Assembly: GCA_039545295.1 (NCBI GenBank) | Contig: BCIK01000015.1 | Location: 248,001-312,000 of the forward strand | Source of the DNA: Udeniomyces pyricola | Lineage: Eukaryota > Basidiomycota > Tremellomycetes > Cystofilobasidiales > Mrakiaceae | DNA length: 64,000 nucleotides | Direction: 5' to 3' | Shown here: positions 45,188 to 54,916 of the stretch, piece after piece | How positions within the stretch are numbered: position 1 is the stretch's first letter | Layout: each line of letters begins with the position of its first letter | The notes under the pieces: model-generated | The model's database searches: none | Seen by the model: only the letters and a program-made list of their open reading frames with translations | Told to the model about the DNA's origin: nothing | Made by a program: the position numbers and the translations under genes

Positions 45188-47231
45188 CTACAGGAATGGA
45201 AAGATAGTCTTGGACACCATGCCCAGAACGCCCTTGTTAAGCCATCCTTCGACGACCCACCTGCCCGTCCAGAACATCCATCCCCACGTCGTGATCCGCC
45301 CGTACGTCCCGCCAACTCTCGGTCCACCAGCTGAGCGCCAGACACGTTCGAGGGTGAGAGGGATGAATTGGGCAAAGAAGAAGAGGGTGACGTGGGAGGG
45401 ATCTAGGGTTGGAGTCATGGGAATCCCTCCTAAGTCGTGTATGAGACCAGAGAGGAGGAAGACGAAGGGGAGTGCAAAGGGAGCGAGGATCGGATGCGAG
45501 AGAAGAGGGAGGGTGTAGAAAGTGAAGGTCGGAGAGAAGAGAGGATGCCAACGTTTGGACTGAAATGACAAGGAGATAACAGTCGTGACCGGTACGAAGA
45601 AGAAAAAAAAGACACGAAATCGACGTGAATATCCCAAGCATTCATCCTCCTCATCACCCGGTCCTCTTCCCTTTGGAGGAAATACATCAAACGCACCCAA
45701 AATTCGTGCATCGAATCCGCCTTCCACGGCTGGTTGAAGATCTCGCTAAAGTTGGCTATGTCCCACCCAAAGGCACCGATGCAGAGAGCAGCAGCACCAT
45801 GATAGATAATCTCAATGAACAGGTATACGCCCGCCTGTATGGATCAAGGTAGGATGATGACAGAGCCAAAGAGGGAAGGGTGACGAGTTTGTGAACCGGG
45901 AAGCACGAGGGCCCTTTCTAGCAGACAAGATATCCGAACGAGTTGCAAACTCACGCCAAAGCAGACGCTGACGACGACCTCCTTGACCGGTCCAGGAACC
46001 AGATCAACCACGCTTTGTAGCACAGCACCAGGCCAACCAAGCCCATCTCTCACTCTCAGTGGTTCCTTCAAGCTCGTCCCATTAATGTCCAACAAGTCTG
46101 GAAAGCACGCCGCCAACGCCAAAACGGCTGCCAACACGGCCAGGCCTCGAAGATGGGCTTTGTAATGGGAGAGCGCCGATGGACGGAGAGGAAGGGGGGA
46201 TGGGGTTGAGGTGTAGTAGGAAGAGGGAGTTGACCAGTCACGTAGGGAAGCATCCACAAGGAGGTGAATCGATTTAGAAGGGGGTGGCTTGGAGGTTAGC
46301 GGCGGTGGGCGGTAGATGTATGGGGAGGAGAAGACGGTTAGGCGGGGGATGAGGAGGAGCATCTAAGTGATGTCAAAAGGGATGGCCGAGATCAGCATTC
46401 AAGGTACACAGATCGAGCGAAACAGTGAAGCAGAAGGGTATCTGAGCGTAAGAAGGGGTTAGGTAATCTTCTAAAGATTAAAGCAGCAAACCAGATAAGA
46501 GATAAGGCAAGAAAGCAAGAATAACATTAAGGCAACAGCAGAGCGAGCGAGAGCCTCTCGAGACTCACGTAACATCCCGCTAGTCCCCAGACGTAGTTGA
46601 GCCAATGGTGGTATGGGTCTGAGTAACAGACACATAAGCACATAGTCATCAGATGTTAGTTAATGATCAATGTACGCTCAGAAATCCGATCTGTGGTTAC
46701 TGTCATCCGAGGAAGGTGCGGTCTTGGAGAGAATCAATCGAAGAGGGAAGACGCGTTGGCCAGACGATAACTTGGGGGCTGTTAGGCATTCTGAGTACTC
46801 AATTAGATGGCTTCTAGGAAAGATACTCCAGGTCTATTGGCCCATCTGCACGAATTGTTCGTCTGCGAAACCAGCCAAGTCGGGATTGAAACAATCCTAT
46901 ATCTACCAAAACAGCTGATCTCTCCTTTCTCCTCCCTCTCTCTCTCTCCCTTCCTCCCTCTCCCACTCTTTGCTCTCCCTCCCCTTGCTCTCACTCTTGA
47001 GGCCAAGGTCAGCGAGGACTCACTCTCGAACCGAATACCACCACTCAAACTCCACACGACGCTCATCAGCACCGGCATAAGCGCCAACCGGACCGGCCGG
47101 GTGTTGGGCCGCTGAGCGAGCCAGGCCACGATGAGCAAGAGTGCATTGAGGGTGAAGAGACGGGCGTAGAGCGGAAGTGTCGTTAGCGGAAGCTTGGGCG
47201 ACAAAAGCGTCGGAGGAAAAGTTGGCGACAT
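45188..47231 (-). CDS. Wax-synthase-domain O-acyltransferase (MBOAT-like membrane protein)
   Basis: Polytopic membrane acyltransferase with a wax synthase domain, predicted to transfer a fatty acyl group to an alcohol or to a secondary-metabolite hydroxyl. ATG 47229-47231 begins MSPTFPPTLLSPKLPLTTLP and two hydrophobic helices (LFTLNALLLIVAWLA; ALMPVLMSVVWSLSGG). Later exons give PYHHWLNYVWGLAGCYV, PRLTVFSSPYIYRPPPL and YKAHLRGLAVLAAVLALAAC. Next are AGVYLFIEIIYHGAAALCIG and WDIANFSEIFNQPWKADSMH. EFW then splices to SKRWHPLFSPTFTFYTL, the signature F-W-x-x-R-W-H of the family. The next segment is LPFVFLLSGLIHDLGGIPMT with the conserved His, and it ends WFWTGRWVVEG-like sequence and TIFPFL at TAG 45188-45190. 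Likely ER or lipid-droplet membrane. The substrate cannot be predicted. Confidence 0.87.
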
Positions 47232-47538
47232 CCGGGAAGAAAGGAGGACGAGGCAGGGAGGGGATCTGATAGGATTGGAAAGATCGAGGCGAGGGTCAAG
47301 GGAGAAACGGGATCGTGTTGAAATGATTCATGACGTGTTTGGTCGGCTGTACGCATACGATACAATCATGATGCATAGCATGCTCGTTTTCTCAGGGCGA
47401 TACCCTCAGACCAGGCTGTCATTTGTCCAGAAAAAAAAAAGGATAAAAAAAAAAGAGAAGACAAATTCAAGGTGGGATATCATGATTCAAGGCCGATCTC
47501 ACGACATATAATACGCAGGCAGGGTAAAGGCAAATCTA
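47232..47538. other. Short intergenic region with 3' UTR A-rich sequence
   Basis: About 300 bases between the acyltransferase start and the PPR gene stop. It has A runs near 47432-47455 and no gene. Confidence 0.5.
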
Positions 47539-50500
47539 TCAATGCTGCTGTCGCCCTGCCTCTCTCCAAGATCTCTCCAAATCCTCGTCCGAAGCCCTAT
47601 CCTCGACGACCTCCTGCTCCCACATCGCCTTCCTCGCCTCCCACTTCTCCGTCTCCTCCTTTCTCTCCTTCTCCTCGATCGCCTGCCTCTGCTCCGTCCT
47701 CAATGCCTGCCATCGCGCGTATAGAGGCGTGCCTTCGTCCAGAGAGGTGTTCCCCCACTTCGTCGGCGCTCTCTCGTCCTTCGTAATCTCAATCGTGGGA
47801 AGGCGAACAGGTATGTCGACGCGTGCAGGCGATTTGGTAACCTTGTCGTCGAGAAGGACGATGTATGGGTTCGACGACGACGGCGAAGATTCACTACTCG
47901 ACGCGGGCGCAGGGGAAGAAGAGGAAGAAGAAGATGATGAAGGCGCAAGTTGTGGTGGCGCGACTCGGTTTCGAATCATGCGTCGCAGTGCGTCGGGATG
48001 CCTGACCGGGTCAGCGGCGATGACGTCGGTCGGATCGAAATCGTACCACGACAACGACCCGTCCTGCCAATTCGGGTGACCCCACGGCGACTTCACAAAC
48101 TTCGGCATCGCCGTATCCCGACCCCTAGTCGCCGACATCGAATCGGTCCCGAAGCGTTGGTATGCGGCAACGGCGGAACAGTAGCGGTAGACGTAAACCT
48201 TGGCGAGGTTCTCGCGATCAAATTCGGTCAATTCGACTTGTGAGGCTCGAAGCTTGTCCTCGAACGCCTGGCCATAGGTGAGGTTGTGCAGAAGGGCCAA
48301 CTCGTAGATGAGCACGACGTAGATGTCGCCGTAAACTTTGGGCAAGGCTGGCAACGACGGCGAAGGGCTCACGCCTGCCTTGCCTTTTCCGGCTGCCTTC
48401 GCTCGCTGCCCTGCCGAGAGACGCTCGTATTGCTCCAGGGTATCGCTCAGCAATTGGTTTGGCTTGGACAATCTCTTGCATTGAATTCCACCTTCCTTCT
48501 CGAGCTTGGTAAGTCCAACGAGGGCGTCCTCATATCTCCGGGCGTGAACGAGACTGACGAGGATCAAAAGCCACTGTTGCGCGTCCGGTTGGATGCCCCG
48601 GGTCCACATGTCGGACAGAATGCTATAGATACGCTCTGGGGAGGAGGTGCGAGCGAAAGCAGAGATGAAGGGCGTGAAAGCTCGGACTTTCGTGATGTCG
48701 AGTGGGGCAAAGGAGAATTGATAGGTGGGGGAGGACCAGGGAGTGAGTCTGGTGGAATTGGTGGATGTAGCGACGAGCGTAGTGGAAGACGAAGTTTGCT
48801 CAGAGGAAATGGGTGATGTAGACGCGAATGATGACGAAGCAGTGGAGGAGACAGATACCGGGTCAAAGTCGATGTTATCGAGGTAGGATTGGTAAAGTTC
48901 TTCAAGCTCGCCCTCGCTCTCACACAGTCCGACCATGGCTCGGACAACGATCCCTCGGTCAACATCGCTGGGCAAGATGTTGCGGACGACGTCTTGAACG
49001 CGCTCTCCGACAACCGCTTGGTCCATGCCGGATGACGCTCCCGGTGGTTTGGCAAACATCTCGGCGTCCCTTTGTCGGTAGGCGTCCCATCGCGAATTCG
49101 TCGGAACACCGATCCACATGTACCTCGCGCCAAAGAGCCGAACGATGTCGTCCCACTGCTTACTAACCGTCATGGCCAGCATCTCGGCCCGGAGCCAGCC
49201 GTTCTCCTGCGGGGGTCGATTTCGTCGATAGGCCGTCTCCGCGATGGATTCGTCAACCGTTCGATACTGCATCTTGTTGATGATTCGATTGCGGAGCAGG
49301 GCTTGGAGACGTGGTCGAGGGGGTTCAAGGTTGTAGAGCGTTCGGAGGATCTTGGAGAGCCCGCTTGCCGACGTCCCCGTGTTGGGATTGATGTGGGTTC
49401 GAATCGTCTTGGCGAGCGTTTCAGGCGTGGGCTCCAATCGGATGAAGGGCGGAGGGGTCAAGACTCGAAGGTCCGAGTCCTCTAGAGGCCTATCTATGTA
49501 GTCTTTGGAGTAGAGTTGAGCGAGCTCGACGACGACCGGATGGTCCTTGGAGTTGTAGAGACGTAGGAGCGATCGTCGGAGGTTCTGGTAGTTGCTCTGG
49601 GTAACGACAGGAACGAGGTAACCCGAGGAGAAATAGGGCGGTTGAGTCTGCCGAACGTGCTTGATGGCTTGGAAGGCGGCCTCGATGTATCCGGCATGGA
49701 TGAGCGTTCGAATGACCACATTCAGGGCCTTTGTCCGGCGGGGATCCTCAGTGTCCCAGCCAGCGGCGTTTGACATAGCCTGGGCGAGCGCGACGGCCTC
49801 GGTTGGCGGACCAAACCTAACGAGGTGCTGGAGAAGCCGATCGCCAAAGAAGCTGGCATAACCCTTTTGAGCGAACAGGATGAGTATGCGAGAGAGGTGA
49901 CTGAGTGCCCGCGGGTGATCAAAGAGCAGTTGGAGGAGTCGTTCGTTGTGAACGACGAATGCAGGGGTCTGGTAATCCATGCCGGGGACCGACCAAGCAG
50001 GGATGAGAGAGTACCAATGGATGAACCAATCAAGACGCTCTTCCGACGACTTGAGCTCGGGCGAGATTAACGACTCGACAGCAGCGTTGATGTAAACAGG
50101 GTCTTCATTGGCGCCCTGCCCGGCGTCAAAGAGAGTGGTGAAATGTTCGCGAGCCGAGGACCACCGTTCAGCCTTGACGGAGTCGAGCATGTCGTGGCAT
50201 AGTGCTAGCTCGCCGACAGCCAGCCTGCTCGGCAAGGATTTCGTCAAACCATCCTGCGTGACGACACCGGCCGATGCATCGGACTCAGCAGCTTGACACG
50301 TCGCTCGGTTCAATCTCGTCCCAGCCTCGAACTCCTCAGCAAGGGAGTGGTAGAGATCCGAGTCTTCCGTCTCAAAAAGATCCAACTGAGCCGTAGTCTT
50401 TGGTAGGGGAGGCGGTGTAGCGTAACTCAGGGCCCTCTCCAAGGGGAGAAGGGCTGCGTTTCGTATGCGGGTGAAGAGATCGTTCTCTGGAGTCGAGGAG

Positions 50501-50862
50501 GTGGGTTCAGGGCGAGACTTGCGCCCGCGGCGGGAGGAGGATGGTTTCTTGCCAGCCTGTTTGGATCGATGCTTGATCCCATTTGGAGTCGAGTGATCCA
50601 GCACGGGACTCTTGTACTTGTCCGAGGCGAAAGATTTGATCGCGGGAGAGTTCGAGGAGGCAGCTAATAGGGTGTAGGGGGAGTCCGACGAGTAGTGACG
50701 CAACGAAGATGTTGGTTTGCCCTGGGATGAGGAATGCAAGGTAAAGCCTTGAGGGGAGAACGTTCGGTTGGACTTGGACAGGACTGGGGCCCGGGTTGGT
50801 TTAGAGAGGTTGGTGCAAGCAGACTGGGAGCCACGTTGCATGGACGGGATGGAGGGCGGCAT
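47539..50862 (-). CDS. PPR-type mitochondrial protein, 1107 codons in one exon
   Basis: A single open frame of 1,107 codons, in contrast to the intron-rich genes around it. The N-terminus (MPPSIPSMQRGSQSACTNLS) is basic, Ser/Thr-rich and without acidic residues to about residue 58. It carries LRHYSS, a typical mitochondrial peptidase cleavage context (R-x-Y-S). The body is helical with pentatricopeptide-like repeats, for example RIYSILSDMWTRGIQPDAQQ followed by WLLILVSLVHARRYEDALVG. Weaker repeats occur near RALSHLSRILILFAQKGYAS and LIHAGYIEAAFQAIKHV. The C-terminal part has a poly-Ser/Ala/Pro stretch and ends in a charged helix. A mitochondrial RNA-metabolism role is inferred from family knowledge. 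The splice signals GTGAGT (51025) and TAG (50911) suggest a 5'-UTR intron just upstream. Stop TGA-type codon at 47539. Exact orthologue not identified. Confidence 0.78.
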   Translation of the reverse strand: MPPSIPSMQRGSQSACTNLSKPTRAPVLSKSNRTFSPQGFTLHSSSQGKPTSSLRHYSSDSPYTLLAASSNSPAIKSFASDKYKSPVLDHSTPNGIKHRSKQAGKKPSSSRRGRKSRPEPTSSTPENDLFTRIRNAALLPLERALSYATPPPLPKTTAQLDLFETEDSDLYHSLAEEFEAGTRLNRATCQAAESDASAGVVTQDGLTKSLPSRLAVGELALCHDMLDSVKAERWSSAREHFTTLFDAGQGANEDPVYINAAVESLISPELKSSEERLDWFIHWYSLIPAWSVPGMDYQTPAFVVHNERLLQLLFDHPRALSHLSRILILFAQKGYASFFGDRLLQHLVRFGPPTEAVALAQAMSNAAGWDTEDPRRTKALNVVIRTLIHAGYIEAAFQAIKHVRQTQPPYFSSGYLVPVVTQSNYQNLRRSLLRLYNSKDHPVVVELAQLYSKDYIDRPLEDSDLRVLTPPPFIRLEPTPETLAKTIRTHINPNTGTSASGLSKILRTLYNLEPPRPRLQALLRNRIINKMQYRTVDESIAETAYRRNRPPQENGWLRAEMLAMTVSKQWDDIVRLFGARYMWIGVPTNSRWDAYRQRDAEMFAKPPGASSGMDQAVVGERVQDVVRNILPSDVDRGIVVRAMVGLCESEGELEELYQSYLDNIDFDPVSVSSTASSSFASTSPISSEQTSSSTTLVATSTNSTRLTPWSSPTYQFSFAPLDITKVRAFTPFISAFARTSSPERIYSILSDMWTRGIQPDAQQWLLILVSLVHARRYEDALVGLTKLEKEGGIQCKRLSKPNQLLSDTLEQYERLSAGQRAKAAGKGKAGVSPSPSLPALPKVYGDIYVVLIYELALLHNLTYGQAFEDKLRASQVELTEFDRENLAKVYVYRYCSAVAAYQRFGTDSMSATRGRDTAMPKFVKSPWGHPNWQDGSLSWYDFDPTDVIAADPVRHPDALRRMIRNRVAPPQLAPSSSSSSSSSPAPASSSESSPSSSNPYIVLLDDKVTKSPARVDIPVRLPTIEITKDERAPTKWGNTSLDEGTPLYARWQALRTEQRQAIEEKERKEETEKWEARKAMWEQEVVEDRASDEDLERSWREAGRQQH

Positions 50863-51025
50863 GGGACGGAGGAGCGACGCTTTCGCGACTTTGGTGGCTC
50901 GAGGGATATCTAGAAGAATGGGTCACATCAAGGTCAGCTCAAAGAATCCTACATGAACTGCAGGCAATTCAATCTTTCAACCCAGAGCACAGAAATTATT
51001 ACCAGACGGAGCATGTGAGACTCAC

Positions 51026-52574
51026 GCGTGGATGGGTAACGATTGCGTTTCGGAAGGGTCGAAAGGAGACGACGAGAGCGGAGAAGAGCTCGCTTTAAAA
51101 GATGGCCGAGTCGATGCTACTACTGCTGACTGCTGGTTGTGATATATAAAATACAAGCCTAAATTATAAGTATGCTGGACAGTGGGACATGAAGGACGTG
51201 GACCCATCGGATTAGGTAGCGTACAAGTGAAAGACGAGCCGAATTGCCGGATGAGCGGAGGTTGGAGTGAACTATCCAGTTCCAAACGGCCAAGACGAAG
51301 TTGTGAGTTGGTGCAGTCATTCTGGGGCATTACAACGCACTGGGGCGAGAGGCAAACTGATACTAACTGGAGTAGTGATCGGAAGAGCGCAGAGTAACCC
51401 TCGGTCGCTGGAAAGGGTGAACAAATGAGGGAGAATGACTAGAATTAGCTGAAGGAGGAGAGAAAGAAGCAAAGGGCGCATGCAACGCTCAAAGTAAGGT
51501 CCAGTATGCTTGAGAGAACGTGGGCGGGATGTGAGAAGGGTGTAGAGTGTGCGTGGAGAGCAGAACGTACAAGCGAACAGCGAAGAGCGAGACTGAGATA
51601 GATGCTGAACCCGGTAAGGAAGAGGGGATGGGCAGATGAGGATGAAGGATATGGATTTGGATACGAGGACGACGAGTCGGAGGAGAAGCCAAGTAGCCGA
51701 TGGTGAGTGATCAGGCGATTCCCGAAAGCATCGCCGGTTTGGACGAAAGTAAGAGACAACAAGACTCGACACCACCAAAATATCCCATATATAGTACTCT
51801 TCACAATTCTTCCAACAGATCTAAGAGCGCTACTATGATTAAGCACATATGTCCACAGTACGTACCTACGGTGTGCGAGGAAGTCTTCGAGGCAATCAAG
51901 CCAGTTATCATGGATTGAATACGAATGGTTACTAGTAGTTGCAATTGAATCTAAGGAAGTACGCCAGAAAAAAGATCGAAGGCGCGGGGGCAGCGCGGGG
52001 GGGGGGGGTCCAGCAGAGGGACGAAAACTCATATGAAAAGCGAAAAAATCAATAAATAAACAAAAATCTGTAAGTGTCCAGGAGAGGGGGAGAGGAGGCT
52101 AAGTTATTGTGATAGTGAGCGGCAAGATAGCACCGACATATAGCAGAAGGAAACACGGCGGGACAATCAGAAAAAGGATATAAATGATAAAGATGGAAGG
52201 CAGAGAGGAAGTTTCGTAAAGTCGTTTAAAAGATAAATAGATAGGGGGGAGAGGACTGAACTGGAGATATGTAAAATAAAATAAAAAGATAGAGACGATA
52301 AGGCTGACTGGCGCGCAAACTAGCGAGATGAGATGAAGAACGACGTCTGGGTACACTGATATAAGTGGGAGACAAAGTCGGTTATGCTATGGAATGTAGG
52401 GAGTCGATAGGGAATGATGGAGTGAAACGTAGCGTGCAATGGGGGCGAGCAACAACGAATAAACGAGGTACAGCGCCAAAACGTAATAAAGTAAAGACAG
52501 AAACAGAAACAGAGAGCAGAAGAAAGAAAAGGCAAGGAGGAAGAGCTCCAGTGCATGCGTAGTCCTCTAGGGCT
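51026..52574. other. Intergenic region between BTB gene 3' end and PPR gene
   Basis: Both neighbours are on the minus strand. 51026-51115 is probably the non-coding first exon of the PPR gene. A 12-base G run lies at 51997-52008. An open frame of 195 codons (minus, 51445-52032) has skewed Ser/Leu composition and no recognisable domain; I do not call it a gene. TA/AG-rich 3' UTR sequence covers 52030-52570. Confidence 0.45.
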
Positions 52575-54916
52575 TTAGAGCGTCAACCTCTCCATCATGC
52601 CGAGGCCAAGATACTCATCCGTCCAATCGTCGTTGCCTTCCAGACCGTTCCCCGTGCCACTTATCGTTTCGGTCGACTTCGTTTGGCCTCCGAGACCAGC
52701 TGCGATGGGCATGGCAGCGCCTTCCGCCGGGGTCAACGGTACCTCACTCCATCCAGCTGTAGACGTCGAATGCGCGGTCGAAGGGGTGTGAACGAAGGAC
52801 CCGCTGGAACCAGACCTAGGAAGTGGATGCCTTGAAGCGTTCGTCGCAGAAGGGGGTCCTAGCGACGAAGTAGAAGGCTGAGAGGTCATAGACAGCGTTG
52901 GCTTGATCCAGCGTCGCCACCATCGAGCACACACGAGTTTGAGGGATTTGTCGAGACCAAGGTACTGATTACGAGAGAAATTTCGCGTCGGTCAGTCATG
53001 AGTCAACCATGAACATCGGCATGGCCAATAAAAAAAAAAAAAACAAGAGATCTCAGTTATCGTGCTTACCTCGACGTTGCTAAAGAAGCCCTTCCAGCCG
53101 ATTCGACCCTCACACAACGCTTGTTCTACGACGGCGGCGTTGCCCCAGTATAGGAAATGGATGATGAGGCTGAGCGACGTCGGATCGGGTAGACTTCGAA
53201 GGAGGTAGGATGGAACACGAGGAGGACCCGCAGACGATGACGGTAGCGAAGGAGCATGAGGTTGGGAAAAGGAACCAGGTGAACAAGAGGCAGCGGTCGA
53301 GGACGGATCGGAGGGAAGAAGGTTGGTGGGCTCGTTGAGTGAGGAAGATGGCGAAGACGAGGCCGAGGCCGACAGACTGGCAGGTGACGCGAACAACTTA
53401 GCGAAGAAGCTCGATTGTTGGATGAGATACTCTTTATGAAGTCGATAAGCGAGGACAGGCCTGAAGGGTCAGTATGGAAGAAAAGGGAAGAGAAAGAGAA
53501 AATAAAGACACCACAAAGGAAAGGAAGGATGGGGACGGAGGTAGATGGTGAGGGGAGGAAGAGGGAGAGATAAGACCCAGGAGATCGACGAGGGCGAGCG
53601 GGCCGAAAAGCAGTCGAATGAAGTTAAAAAATAGTATACAAATGCGTTTACGTTAGTTTAGAGTTTCGACAATGATGTGGCTAATTGGAACAAAGAGCGC
53701 GACGGAGAGAACAATGGGGCGGGTGGCGCAGACGCGCGACGCCATAAACAAGGAGACGCACATATTGGCTGTTGGGGCTGAGCCTCTTCGCTTGAGATCT
53801 TGTTCGGGTCCATCAGTCGTGGTTAAAGGCGGGAGTGCACGGCAAACCTCATGCTGAGGGGAATGGTAGTTTGAATCGGGCCGACGGTGTGGTTGGGGTA
53901 CGACTGCGCATTGGACAACAACCCAGAAAAGGCCGGGGAAAAGCGGGTATTGCGGGTCAGACGCGATGAATGGAACCATTGGTCAGTCTATGTCACACGC
54001 GAGTCCTCCCGTAATTTGGTGAAGGCAACATCGTGGTTTGTCATGCATAGCATATGTCAGGGAACCTTGCTGACTCACCAATGACACAGTCGCTAGATCC
54101 AACGTTGCCCCAGAACATAGGCGCGAGCTCTCTCAGCTTGAAGAGGACGTAATCTCGGGGAATGATCTGAGCTTTGCTATCCGAGCTGATCCCCTCTGTA
54201 GCCGAGGCTCCACCACTACTGAAGCTGAGAGCTCGATTCCTCGGACTTTGGCTCGAAGACAGGCCGACGGACGTCGACCTGCGAGCCGAAGCGCCGGGGT
54301 TGGAGCTTGCGTAGACTTGACGCGGCGTCGACGTTTGACGACCATACATCACATGCGACGATCCTGAAGGCGACGAAGACGACGGAGTGCGTCTATGGGA
54401 GATGGGACGACCGGGCTCAGTAACGTTTCCCGAAAGGGGTAAGGGGATCGATATAAGTGACGAGGCGAACGAGGGGACATGCGTCCCAGCTGGCGAGGGC
54501 GTCGGACGCAGGCCAAAAGGAGTTTGTGGTGAACGAGGACCTCGGGATGATGCAGCGGAAGCGGGGGTCTCGGCTACCCAGGTCGCTGTCGAGACTGTCG
54601 TGAGTCGAGGTGGAGCGGCTCGACGAGTAGAGGAAGACATGGAGGAGGCGAGGAAGGATGGGCCTGGCATGAGAAGAGTTTGGTGCTGGTCGGGAGAGGA
54701 GGATCGAAGGTTGTTTGGCAGGGAGTCGTGCGACAAGGCTAGCGCAGGTAAGGTAAGATAGGAATCAGATCGATCTGAGCCTTGAGCTGGAGGAATGGAA
54801 GCAGAAGGCGAGGGGGTCGAGAAAGAAGCAGACTGTACGGTGCCGATAGGTCGAGGGGGAGAAGAGGAGGCGCGTTGGTGCGAGGAAGAGGGAAAATCGG
54901 AAACGAGCTGGGTCAT
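52575..54916 (-). CDS. BTB/POZ domain protein with Ser-rich insert
   Basis: ATG 54914-54916 starts a long Ser/Pro-rich disordered region of about 250 residues (MTQLVSDFPSSSHQRASSSP). It is followed by IIPRDYVLFKLRELAPMFWG and NVGSSDCVI, the opening of a fungal BTB domain. Middle exons give QSYPNHTVGPIQTTIPLSM, then RPVLAYRLHKEYLIQQSSFF and AKLFA, the conserved H-K-x-x-L-x-x-x-S-x-x-F of the BTB fold. A Ser/Pro-rich insert of about 70 residues follows within the domain. The fold then resumes with YLLRSLPDPTSLSLIIHFLY and WGNAAVVEQALCEGRIGWKG and FFSNVE, then YLGLDKSLKLVCARWWRRWI. The tail is Ser/Thr-rich and acidic and ends at TAA 52575-52577. BTB proteins often act as dimerisation or Cullin-3 adaptors; no partner domain (MATH, Kelch, zinc finger) is visible, so the role is open. 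Confidence 0.75.

Noticed and set aside
51445..52032. 195-codon open frame on the minus strand
   Set aside because: Composition is Ser/Leu-biased, there is no domain or signal, and it lies in the A/G-rich 3' region between two minus-strand genes.
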